A stretch of 38,518 bases of DNA from a virus. The translations under genes were made by a program, and so were the position numbers. Below, one piece after another: positions 23,481 to 29,005 of the stretch (position 1 is its first letter; each line of letters opens with the position of its first letter). The stretch spans positions 1 to 38,518 of the IMG/VR virus record IMGVR_UViG_3300025168_000222. One strand, written 5' to 3'. The notes under the pieces are model-generated. The model was not told the DNA's origin and ran no database searches. It saw nothing but the letters and a program-made list of their open reading frames with translations.

Positions 23481-23897
23481 CTATATCCAATAATACTCTA
23501 GGTTATCTGGTTCAGTCCAACCATAACTTGAATAGAACTTAAAGTCTTTTCTAAGTAGGTTGCTTCTATGAGAAGCGTGTAGCTTCTCTTTACCGAGCCA
23601 GTGCGGCATCTCTACGTTGTCGGATATACCATACATTTCCATAGTATTTTTATACCCTCTAAGTATCCATTCCTCTATCATTTTATTCTTGTAGAGAAGC
23701 AGAGCCTCTTCGTAGCCTTGCCACATAGTTACAGCTGGATGATTCTTCCAGCCTTTGTACTCTCTACCAGTCTTCGTAGGTACGCCTGTTAAAGCGTTGA
23801 AGATTTGTAGAGCTTCCACTCTCTGTTTACCTAGCCTTCTGTAGTCTAGGCATTGTGCAGAGAGCGTAAAGTCTTTATATGGTAAAAATGTCTGCAT
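23481..23897 (-). CDS. Pyrimidine-dimer DNA glycosylase-like protein
   Basis: A 138-aa protein beginning MQTFLPYKDFTLSAQCLDYR then RLGKQRVEALQI, followed by GWKNHPAVTMWQGYEEALLL. These are the signatures of the MSMEG_6728 / pyrimidine-dimer excision (T4 endonuclease V-related) family. Such enzymes nick DNA at UV-made pyrimidine dimers, useful for a phage of sunlit water. The N-terminus differs from T4 DenV (no Thr2), so the chemistry is inferred from the family. It lies directly upstream of the amidotransferase gene in the same operon. Confidence 0.85.
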   Translation of the reverse strand: MQTFLPYKDFTLSAQCLDYRRLGKQRVEALQIFNALTGVPTKTGREYKGWKNHPAVTMWQGYEEALLLYKNKMIEEWILRGYKNTMEMYGISDNVEMPHWLGKEKLHASHRSNLLRKDFKFYSSYGWTEPDNLEYYWI

Positions 23898-23903
23898 TAA
23901 TTA

Positions 23904-24056
23904 TTATCTCCAGAACTTATCCTCTATCCAGGATACTATGTATTTTGCTAGTAGAGTAATGTTTACCACTATAAAAGATACATATATATACACATAATGT
24001 GTAAAGCCGTGTGGTTCTCCACACAAACCGAGTAGATGTTTTAGTGTCTCTAGCAT
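23904..24056 (-). CDS. Small membrane protein, LLGLCGEPHG type
   Basis: The ATG at 24056 opens a 50-aa frame ending in TAA at 23904: MLETLKHLLGLCGEPHG, then one membrane segment (YVYIYVSFIVVNITLLAKYI) and a WIEDKFWR tail. The LLGxCGExH motif followed by a hydrophobic segment is one I recognise in many small phage membrane proteins of unknown role. It overlaps the previous gene by 7 bases and is followed at once by the glycosylase gene. Confidence 0.75.
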   Translation of the reverse strand: MLETLKHLLGLCGEPHGFTHYVYIYVSFIVVNITLLAKYIVSWIEDKFWR

Positions 24057-24496
24057 CCGCAGCTACCAGATTTACAGTTAGAGTTCATTTCTTTAGGATG
24101 AGTTATTATAGTTGGCTTCTTTGATAGAACTGCTTTATCAAACCACTTGTCTCCTACTTTTACTTCTCTACCATCTTCTACATACTCTACTATATAACAC
24201 CACTTACTAGCTCTAGAGTTATATCCCTTTAGCTTTACTTTGCTACCATTGAGAGTATATTCTTTCTCTACGTCAAATCCTATTATCTTTGCTAGTTGTA
24301 GTAAACTGTCCCACTCTTTAGTAATTATCTTTCCATCTTCTGATAGTGTATTTACTTTCATCTGAAAGGTAGCTTCATTCTCTGAGTAGCTACAATTACC
24401 TAGGCTTATCTCTACATTATGTTTCTCTCCGACTGCTTTCAGAGCTTCGTTACTATATCCTCTGATTGATGTCAGTGTCTTATTATCTAGTGTCAT
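24050..24496 (-). CDS. Conserved-type phage protein with C-terminal CxxxCGC
   Basis: About 148 aa from the ATG at 24496 (in a TAATG context); an in-frame ATG at 24529 lies inside the upstream gene and seems less likely. The front (NKTLTSIRGYSNEALKAVGE then KHNVEISLGNCSYSENEATF) matches a common phage layout: helix with an AVGEKHxxxxxLGNxxYS turn, then beta strands. It ends NCKSGSCGC, a Cys cluster that could bind a metal. No biochemical role is known to me. Confidence 0.65.
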   Translation of the reverse strand: MTLDNKTLTSIRGYSNEALKAVGEKHNVEISLGNCSYSENEATFQMKVNTLSEDGKIITKEWDSLLQLAKIIGFDVEKEYTLNGSKVKLKGYNSRASKWCYIVEYVEDGREVKVGDKWFDKAVLSKKPTIITHPKEMNSNCKSGSCGC

Positions 24497-24656
24497 TAGC
24501 TTTGTCTTTCTCTCTATACCATATTGCATAGAGTTGTTTTTTGTTATAAGAGTTTGCTTTACTCTTGGTTATGTCAAATCTTTTTATAGCCCACTCTACG
24601 AGATGTATCTTTCTAGTATGTGGACATCGAGAGTAGCTGTATTGTATATTACTCAT
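24483..24656 (-). CDS. Small basic protein, 57 aa
   Basis: The ATG at 24656 overlaps the upstream stop region by 8 bases and gives a 57-aa frame ending TAA at 24483: MSNIQYSYSRCPHTRKIHLV, then EWAIKRFDITKSKANSYNKK and QLYAIWYREKDK. The segment ITKSKANSYNKKQLYAIWYR reads as a helix-turn-helix-like or nucleic-acid-binding helix pair. No firm family. Coupled start and stop codons on both sides support it. Confidence 0.6.
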   Translation of the reverse strand: MSNIQYSYSRCPHTRKIHLVEWAIKRFDITKSKANSYNKKQLYAIWYREKDKANDTR

Positions 24657-24828
24657 CAGTCTCTTTGTAGTCTGTTATAATAGAATCAAGACTCTCTAGT
24701 AGTCTTTCGTCTGTCCAGCCATTACTCTCTCCGAATAAATTTTTGTAGACTTCGCATCTGATCAGCTCTGCAATCTCTGTGAGAGCGTTGAACTGCTCTA
24801 GATTAATTTTTCTTACTGGTTGTGCCAT
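24649..24828 (-). CDS. Small acidic protein, 59 aa
   Basis: The ATG at 24828 has a clear AAGGAG site five bases upstream, and the frame ends TAA at 24649. The 59-aa product is helical and acidic (MAQPVRKINLEQFNALTEIA; GWTDERLLESLDSIITDYKE). No family recognised; part of the run of small genes typical of phage host-takeover regions. Confidence 0.6.
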   Translation of the reverse strand: MAQPVRKINLEQFNALTEIAELIRCEVYKNLFGESNGWTDERLLESLDSIITDYKETDE

Positions 24829-24837
24829 CTCTACTCC

Positions 24838-25026
24838 TTATCTGAGTCTAAAGAACTCTAGAACTCTATATATAAATGATTCTCTACAATAGTTTTTCCA
24901 GGCAGATAGAACTACGTCTCTTTTTATCTGTGCCTCTCCATAAGCTAAAGATAATATTCTTTTCTTTATCTTATACTTTTTTATTACATCTCTAAATTCT
25001 TCTAGAGTGTTATCTGTTTTAACCAT
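24838..25026 (-). CDS. Small basic helical protein, 62 aa
   Basis: A 62-aa protein with a GGAG site nine bases before its ATG. The middle is Lys-rich helix (RDVIKKYKIKKRILSLAYGE) and the C-terminus is amphipathic (YRVLEFFRLR). No family recognised. Confidence 0.55.
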   Translation of the reverse strand: MVKTDNTLEEFRDVIKKYKIKKRILSLAYGEAQIKRDVVLSAWKNYCRESFIYRVLEFFRLR

Positions 25027-25038
25027 ATTACTAGTCTC

Positions 25039-25209
25039 CTATTTGTTATTGTCTCTAAGTAATTTCTTCTCTAATAGTAATTCTTCTCTAAATTTCTTTG
25101 TAGCAGCTACTCTGCTATATCCGTAGTATACTCTTTTAAAGAGAGAGTCATATCTCTCTATATACTCATAAAATAAATACGAGCCATCGCTCTGTCTATC
25201 GCTTATCAT
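25039..25209 (-). CDS. Small Tyr-rich protein, 56 aa
   Basis: The ATG at 25209 lies one base after the stop of the upstream gene, and the 56-aa frame ends TAG at 25039. It is Tyr-rich at the start (SYLFYEYIERYDSLFKRVYY) with a charged helix after it (KKFREELLLEKKLLRDN). No family recognised. Position and spacing support translation. Confidence 0.55.
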   Translation of the reverse strand: MISDRQSDGSYLFYEYIERYDSLFKRVYYGYSRVAATKKFREELLLEKKLLRDNNK

Positions 25210-25210
25210 T

Positions 25211-25645
25211 CTACCAGGTTTTCTCCTCTCTGAGAATCGGTCTTAGCAGCTTGGGGTCTATTCTCTTAGTGGTGCTTCTTATAGGCTGAGTTTGATTTCT
25301 ACGTACTTTGAGATTATGTTTATACATTCTCTCTTTCTCTTCCCATTGCTCTAATGAGCTAAGCACTCTATTCATATGCATGTAGCCTACTTTGATTAGA
25401 CTACGTTTGTTTTTATCATATACATTGATGTACGTTCCATTATCATAGAGATGGCTACGCATGTAGAATAATATTTCACTAATCTCTTTCAATGTCTTTC
25501 TAGCAAATATTTTCTCTCCATGCATAAAAAGCAGCCATTTATTATCTACGTGTTCAATCTCTATAAGAATAGTATCTTTCTTACTGTCCTCATTATCTAT
25601 ATAATGGTCAATCTCTGTAATATGTTTGTAAGATTGATTTAGCAT
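25211..25645 (-). CDS. Unknown protein, 144 aa, start of accessory operon
   Basis: A 144-aa protein with alternating beta strands and helix (DTILIEIEHVDNKWLLFMHG; ARKTLKEISEILFYMRSHLY) and a basic C-terminus. It is the first gene downstream of a strong terminator, preceded by a GAGAG site. I could not find a clear promoter between 25646 and 25683, so read-through or a weak promoter must feed it. No family recognised. Confidence 0.6.
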   Translation of the reverse strand: MLNQSYKHITEIDHYIDNEDSKKDTILIEIEHVDNKWLLFMHGEKIFARKTLKEISEILFYMRSHLYDNGTYINVYDKNKRSLIKVGYMHMNRVLSSLEQWEEKERMYKHNLKVRRNQTQPIRSTTKRIDPKLLRPILREEKTW

Positions 25646-25683
25646 TTATCTCTCAATTTCTTTAGTTAGAGTAAAAATAGGTT

Positions 25684-25715
25684 AAAGAAAAACCCGTATT
25701 TCTACGGGCTTTTCT
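25684..25715 (-). terminator. Rho-independent terminator
   Basis: CCCGTA (25693-25698) pairs with TACGGG (25703-25708) around a four-base loop. On the minus strand the stem is followed by TTTTTCTTT; on the plus strand by CTTTTCTT, so it could act both ways. It lies 19 bases after the stop of the gene at 25734-26153 and separates that gene from the accessory operon. Confidence 0.8.
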
Positions 25716-25733
25716 TGTAAGGTTTTTTACTTT

Positions 25734-26153
25734 CTAGCTCTCTTTCACCTCTTTAGCTGGCTTGACTTCCTTGCCGTTAGTATCTAAGAATTTGTAAGTA
25801 GCTTTAATATTGATATCATAGCTATTAACAGAGACTTCGACTCTAGATACTTGCTCATAGTTAGAACCGAGCTTTTCTACTTGCTTAGTAGTTAAAGACT
25901 TTTTTTCATATTTAAAAGCCTTAAGAGATTTTACTAGCTCTCTAGCTTGGTAAAAATTCTCTTTGGTTTCAGAGTCTGAACAGAAGTCTATATGAGATTC
26001 TCTATCTTTCTTTTCTACAATCGTACAATCTTGTTCAATCTGTTTAGTATCGATATTAACTCCACGTCCTTGTAATTTACTTAATAGTGCTAATTCGCTT
26101 GTTGTTAATGTAGTCATATTATTATTCTCTTTCTTTTCTTGTCTAGTTGTCAA
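25734..26153 (-). CDS. Self-contained regulator candidate, TTG start
   Basis: Unknown protein of about 139 aa. The start is most likely TTG at 26153, because a perfect AAAGGAGGA site lies five bases before it; an in-frame ATG at 26117 and another at 26258 have poor sites, and the latter would place two operator copies inside the gene. The product has helical N-terminal and beta C-terminal parts (TSELALLSKLQGRGVNIDTK; VSRVEVSVNSYDINIKATYK). With its own promoter, operator copies in the leader and a terminator, it forms a one-gene unit that may control itself. No DNA-binding motif is certain. Confidence 0.6.
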   Translation of the reverse strand: MTTRQEKKENNNMTTLTTSELALLSKLQGRGVNIDTKQIEQDCTIVEKKDRESHIDFCSDSETKENFYQARELVKSLKAFKYEKKSLTTKQVEKLGSNYEQVSRVEVSVNSYDINIKATYKFLDTNGKEVKPAKEVKES

Positions 26154-26174
26154 AATATCCTCCTTTCCACCAAG

Positions 26175-26510
26175 TTGAGACTGAATCTCATTATCAGTGT
26201 TATTGAGACTGAGTCTCATTAGCATTACTGAGGTCTTGGATTTAGGGAGGTTGTTCATGTGCTGTAATATACTACAATTCTACATGAGATACAAGCACTT
26301 TATAGAGATAATATTTTATAGAGTACGCCAGGCAGCCTTATTGCTACTGAGACTCATTCTCATTAAATAGGCTTTTATGCTAGATCGATATTGAGACTCA
26401 TTCTCATTAAGCATAATCCTGGGTGTAGCACGTTACAAGTTACAAATAAATATTTATATGAAGCAAGTGTTATTATTTTAGGACTAATGATATTGAGACG
26501 CAATCTCAAT
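26175..26510. repeat. Five 18-bp palindromic operator/iteron sites
   Basis: Copies at 26175-26192, 26203-26220, 26347-26364, 26391-26408 and 26493-26510 share TTGAGA-N5-TCTCAT (first copy TTGAGACTGAATCTCATT). The fifth, with centre CGCAA, is a perfect TTGAGA/TCTCAA inverted repeat; the third has C for the first T. All are in the same orientation, on both sides of the leftward promoter at 26266-26294. They look like binding sites for a dimeric repressor or for a replication initiator. Confidence 0.8.
26266..26294 (-). promoter_or_regulatory. Leftward promoter between operator sites
   Basis: On the minus strand TTGTAT, 17 bases, TATATT (-10 at 26266-26271). Transcription would begin near 26259 and give a leader of about 100 bases that contains the first two palindromic sites before the TTG start at 26153. 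The -35 box is weaker than in the other promoters, in keeping with control by a bound protein. Confidence 0.5.
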
Positions 26511-26687
26511 TAAGATTTTTTCAACCAAATCCCAAAAATCGCAAACAATCGCATGGGGTGGGCCGCCCGTGAAGAGAAGAGGCGTACACAAAATAGTACT
26601 ATTTTTTACAATTTAGGAGTGTATTCCGTTATATCTTAAAACATAGGGTTAGAATCTGTAGTAGGTATAGCTCTATTTGTCCCAAAT
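26511..26687. other. Gene-free control stretch with GC-rich patch and palindrome
   Basis: No gene is visible in 26295-26687 apart from the palindromic sites. This part has a local GC-rich patch at 26551-26580 (GGGGTGGGCCGCCCGTG), unusual for this AT-rich genome, two ATCGCA copies just before it, and the perfect 14-bp palindrome AAATAGTACTATTT at 26591-26604. The same palindrome recurs inside the portal promoter. The stretch may hold an origin or a regulatory hub; this is inference. Confidence 0.5.
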
Positions 26688-26939
26688 TTAGGTCAATTTG
26701 CTACTTTTTTGATTTTTGCGAGTCAATATACGTTGATTATGTTTTTTGTGTATAAATCGACGTTTTACGAACTCATACTTTTGGTGGTATGTACACCAGT
26801 TGTCTCGATTAAGTTTTAAGTAACGGTAAGAATGTTTGTTTCCTACAAAATCTTGTAGAATTGTAGGTGTATCGCTGATCGCATTAGTATTTACGTTGCA
26901 ACCAGTAAAAAGAAACCACACAAAAAGAATTTTTTTCAT
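26688..26939 (-). CDS. Small putative lipoprotein
   Basis: An 83-aa protein with a short signal peptide and lipobox (MKKILFVWFLFTGC, Cys14), so it is probably lipid-anchored to an envelope membrane. The mature part is basic with several Tyr and His residues (SYRYLKLNRDNWCTYHQKYE). The ATG overlaps the TAA of the 47-aa gene upstream (TAATG). Phage lipoproteins made early often block superinfection or entry; that role is inferred only from location and anchor. Confidence 0.6.
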   Translation of the reverse strand: MKKILFVWFLFTGCNVNTNAISDTPTILQDFVGNKHSYRYLKLNRDNWCTYHQKYEFVKRRFIHKKHNQRILTRKNQKSSKLT

Positions 26940-27082
26940 TATAGTTTTTTCTCAACCTTTCTTTTTTTATCAAGTTGTACCTCTGTAGTAGTATTTTTTA
27001 TCCATTCTCCAAATATTTTTGTATAATTTTTTCTATACTTAGTATAGTTAGTTATCCTACTCTTATCTCCTTTTCCGTTCAT
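26939..27082 (-). CDS. MNGKGDK-type small phage protein
   Basis: The ATG at 27082, with a GGAGAG site, opens a 47-aa frame: MNGKGDKSRITNYTKYRKNY, then TKIFGEWIKNTTT and a Lys-rich tail. The MNGKGDxxRxxxxxxYxxNYxxIFG start is a widespread small-phage-protein signature that I recognise; function unknown. It is the first gene of the leftward transcript from the promoter at 27180-27208, so it is probably made early. Confidence 0.8.
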   Translation of the reverse strand: MNGKGDKSRITNYTKYRKNYTKIFGEWIKNTTTEVQLDKKRKVEKKL

Positions 27083-27128
27083 AATCTCTCCAAATCTTTT
27101 TGCAAGTTATGTTAATAACTTGTTTTTT

Positions 27129-27160
27129 AATAATATATATATTATATATATTATATATTT
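27129..27160. repeat. AT-only tract in early leader
   Basis: About 30 bases of A and T in ATATAT-type order between the leftward promoter and the MNGKGDK gene. It could open easily or fold in the leader RNA. It resembles the tract at 20739-20768, which also lies just beside a divergent promoter pair. Confidence 0.45.
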
Positions 27161-27179
27161 AAGTCTTCTAGTTACTTAC

Positions 27180-27208
27180 AATATAAGGCTTATAAGGTCT
27201 TTTGTCAA
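27180..27208 (-). promoter_or_regulatory. Leftward early promoter
   Basis: A perfect consensus on the minus strand: TTGACA (27208-27203), 17 bases, TATATT (27185-27180). It lies back to back with the rightward promoter; the two -35 boxes are only 15 bases apart, so polymerases or a regulator would compete here. It would drive the MNGKGDK gene and the lipoprotein gene. Confidence 0.8.
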
Positions 27209-27223
27209 CAAGTATCTTACCAC

Positions 27224-27252
27224 TTGACAAGATTGTGTTTTAGAGTTATATT
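27224..27252 (+). promoter_or_regulatory. Rightward early promoter, probably leaderless
   Basis: TTGACA (27224-27229), 17 bases, TATATT (27247-27252). The expected start of transcription, about seven bases after the -10 box, falls on the A of the ATG at 27259, so the first gene would have no leader. Confidence 0.8.
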
Positions 27253-27258
27253 GAGTGT

Positions 27259-27453
27259 ATGGAAAATTATAAAAAGCAACACGCACGTCTACACTGTGCT
27301 AACTGGGATGCTGGTAAGTGTCTAGGTTGTGATATAAAGACTAAAGAAAACATATTGATACTGCACATAGATTCTAAAAAAGAGAACAAAGAGTGCGTTG
27401 TAGATAAAGGATGTGCCTACTTTGATAGGGTAGTGGTACCAGGTATAGTATGA
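27259..27453 (+). CDS. Cys-rich small phage protein (CANWDAGKCLGC)
   Basis: A 64-aa protein with HARLHCANWDAGKCLGC in its N-terminal part and CVVDKGCAYFDRVVVPGIV at its end. The CANWDxGxCLGC ... DKGCxYFxxxVVPG pattern is a common small phage family without known function; six Cys residues (C13, C20, C23 and others) probably bind a metal. No Shine-Dalgarno site precedes the ATG, which seems to lie at the transcript's first base. Its TGA overlaps the next ATG. Confidence 0.8.
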   Translation: MENYKKQHARLHCANWDAGKCLGCDIKTKENILILHIDSKKENKECVVDKGCAYFDRVVVPGIV

Positions 27454-27665
27454 AGAAGGTAACTCCAAAGAAGATAAAGTTCCTAGAGAAAATAATAAAC
27501 GATGTAATCATTAGTTCCAATCGTTACAGAGGTTCTGGCACAAATCATTCAGAGCCTATGTGGGGTTGGGGAAGGGAAGAGTCAAATGAGAGAAAAAGAA
27601 GTAATCAATGCGATAGAGAAAGCTTATCCAAAGATGATGAAGAGGTTCAACCAGATAACGGATGA
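27450..27665 (+). CDS. Small early protein, 71 aa
   Basis: A 71-aa protein starting in an ATGA overlap with the gene before. The first 45 residues (TPKKIKFLEKIINDVIISSN, then RYRGSGTNHSEPMWGWGREE) look like a real helical unit with a Gly/Trp turn. The rest is low-complexity and overlaps the next gene by 80 bases. No family known to me. Confidence 0.5.
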   Translation: MKKVTPKKIKFLEKIINDVIISSNRYRGSGTNHSEPMWGWGREESNERKRSNQCDRESLSKDDEEVQPDNG

Positions 27666-27936
27666 TCAATATAAGTTGTTTTGTAAAAAACAGTATGACT
27701 ACGGTAGCGGCAATATAAATTTAGGAGGAGACTTAGAAGACGATGACGATAGAATGTTTGCGTTAACAGCTTTAGTTATACGAATGAACGATAAGGTTAA
27801 CAGATTAAAGAACATTATTGTAAAACATAGAGGCAACAACGCTGTTGCGGATGAAACCTACCTAGATGCATTTCGTGATTTATCTATTTACGGTATAATT
27901 GCTCAACTTGTATCTGAGAAAGAGTGGGGCAGATGA
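27586..27936 (+). CDS. Nucleotide-modification-associated (Nmad1/DUF1599-like) protein
   Basis: A 116-aa helical protein with the family pattern: CKKQYDYGSGNINLGGD (D in QYDYG), then ALVIRMNDKVNRLKNIIVKH and TYLDAFRDLSIYGIIAQLVS. These fit the DxxYDYG ... RxxDKxxRL ... DxxxDLxxYxIxA layout of the Nmad1/DUF1599 group, all-alpha proteins thought to act on modified nucleotides. The biochemical role is predicted only. It may relate to DNA or nucleotide modification in the phage life cycle. Confidence 0.7.
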   Translation: MREKEVINAIEKAYPKMMKRFNQITDDQYKLFCKKQYDYGSGNINLGGDLEDDDDRMFALTALVIRMNDKVNRLKNIIVKHRGNNAVADETYLDAFRDLSIYGIIAQLVSEKEWGR

Positions 27937-28022
27937 AAAAGTTATACTATTTAGTGGAAGCCTTGATAATAAAAGGAATGTTAAGAATACTAAACATAGG
28001 TAAAGATAATGAAATGGACTAA
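27933..28022 (+). CDS. Possible 29-aa hydrophobic peptide
   Basis: The ATG at 27933 overlaps the preceding TGA (ATGA), and a 29-aa frame (MKKLYYLVEALIIKGMLRIL then NIGKDNEMD) ends at 28022, overlapping the exonuclease start by 14 bases. It could be a short membrane-active peptide, or simply a frame that couples translation to the next gene. Confidence 0.35.
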   Translation: MKKLYYLVEALIIKGMLRILNIGKDNEMD

Positions 28023-28971
28023 TCAAGAAGTAAAAATACTTAAACAGTATCAAACCACTGCTAAAACTATGTCTGATATTCATAATGATTTGGCTGTCTT
28101 TGGTTACGATAGAACGTATAAGGCTGTAACAAGGAAAATAGAGTCAATGCGTCTAAACAAACCTTTTAAAAAGGTGAATATCGCTAACCTACCTAAGATA
28201 TTAATTTTAGATATTGAGACTACCCCTATAGCTGTGTGGACTTGGAGCCTTGGAAAACAGTATGTTAATCCAATGAGCATAATGAAAGATAAGAACAATA
28301 AGTCTATGGATTGGTATGTACTTAGTTGGTCTGCAAAATGGTTGTATGACGATAAAGTTCTGAGCGATGTTGTTACTCCTGCAGAAGCTAAAGATAGAGA
28401 CGATAAGAGGATTACACAATCTGTTTGGAAACTATTAGATGAAGCAGATATAATAATTGCTCACAATGGAGATAAGTTTGATTTGAGAAAATTAAAAGCA
28501 AGGTTTATTGCTAACGGTATGATTCCACCTATGCCGTATAAAACAATAGACACACTTAAAGTTGCAAGAAAAGAGTTTGCATTTAGTTCTAATAAACAAG
28601 ATTACATTACTAAGTTCTTAGGATTAGAAGAAAAGCTAGATACAAATTTTCAGCTATGGTTAGACTGTATGAATGGAGACGAAGAAGCTTTAGAGAAAAT
28701 GGAAAGATATAATAAAACAGATGTAGTTGGTTTAGAAGAAATGTATCTTAAGCTTAGACCTTATATTAAGAACCATCCTAACATAGCTATAATGATGGAT
28801 GAAAATGTTTGTTCTGTTTGTGGTGGAGACTCTTTAGTAGAGACTGGTAAGTCATACCATACTGGAGCAAGTAAATATGATATATTTTATTGCGAAGGTT
28901 GTACGTCTCCACACATTAGAGGTAAGAGTAGTACGCTGCAAACAAATATAAATGTTAGATCTTCTTCTTGA
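28009..28971 (+). CDS. DEDDy 3'-5' exonuclease with HTH and zinc ribbon
   Basis: A 320-aa three-part protein. Residues 1-50 form a Myb/SANT-like or helix-turn-helix unit (WTNQEVKILKQYQ ... KAVTRKIESMRL). Residues 62-245 form an RNase-H-fold exonuclease of the DEDDy kind: D68 and E70 in LILDIETTP, D158 in HNGDKFDLRK, Y234 and D238 in RYNKTDVVGL. The C-terminal CSVCGG and CEGC (C268, C271, C295, C298) make a zinc ribbon. It would degrade or proofread DNA from 3' ends; there is no polymerase domain. The DNA-binding ends suggest targeting to a particular substrate. Confidence 0.85.
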   Translation: MKWTNQEVKILKQYQTTAKTMSDIHNDLAVFGYDRTYKAVTRKIESMRLNKPFKKVNIANLPKILILDIETTPIAVWTWSLGKQYVNPMSIMKDKNNKSMDWYVLSWSAKWLYDDKVLSDVVTPAEAKDRDDKRITQSVWKLLDEADIIIAHNGDKFDLRKLKARFIANGMIPPMPYKTIDTLKVARKEFAFSSNKQDYITKFLGLEEKLDTNFQLWLDCMNGDEEALEKMERYNKTDVVGLEEMYLKLRPYIKNHPNIAIMMDENVCSVCGGDSLVETGKSYHTGASKYDIFYCEGCTSPHIRGKSSTLQTNINVRSSS

Positions 28972-28996
28972 CTTTAATACTAAAATCGCTTATATT
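28968..28996 (+). promoter_or_regulatory. Promoter of the terminase unit, short or no leader
   Basis: TTGACT (28968-28973), 17 bases ending in TCGCT, TATATT (28991-28996). The start of transcription is expected near 29003, only about three bases before the ATG at 29006, which has no Shine-Dalgarno site. The spacer shares TACTA and the TTCGCT/ATCGCT ending with the portal promoter. Confidence 0.75.
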
Positions 28997-29005
28997 GTAT
29001 TATAG

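Noticed and set aside
26117-26258. ATG starts at 26258 and 26117 for the regulator candidate
   Set aside because: The ATG at 26258 lacks a ribosome site and would put two operator copies inside the gene; the one at 26117 is preceded only by weak AG-rich sequence, while TTG at 26153 has a perfect site.
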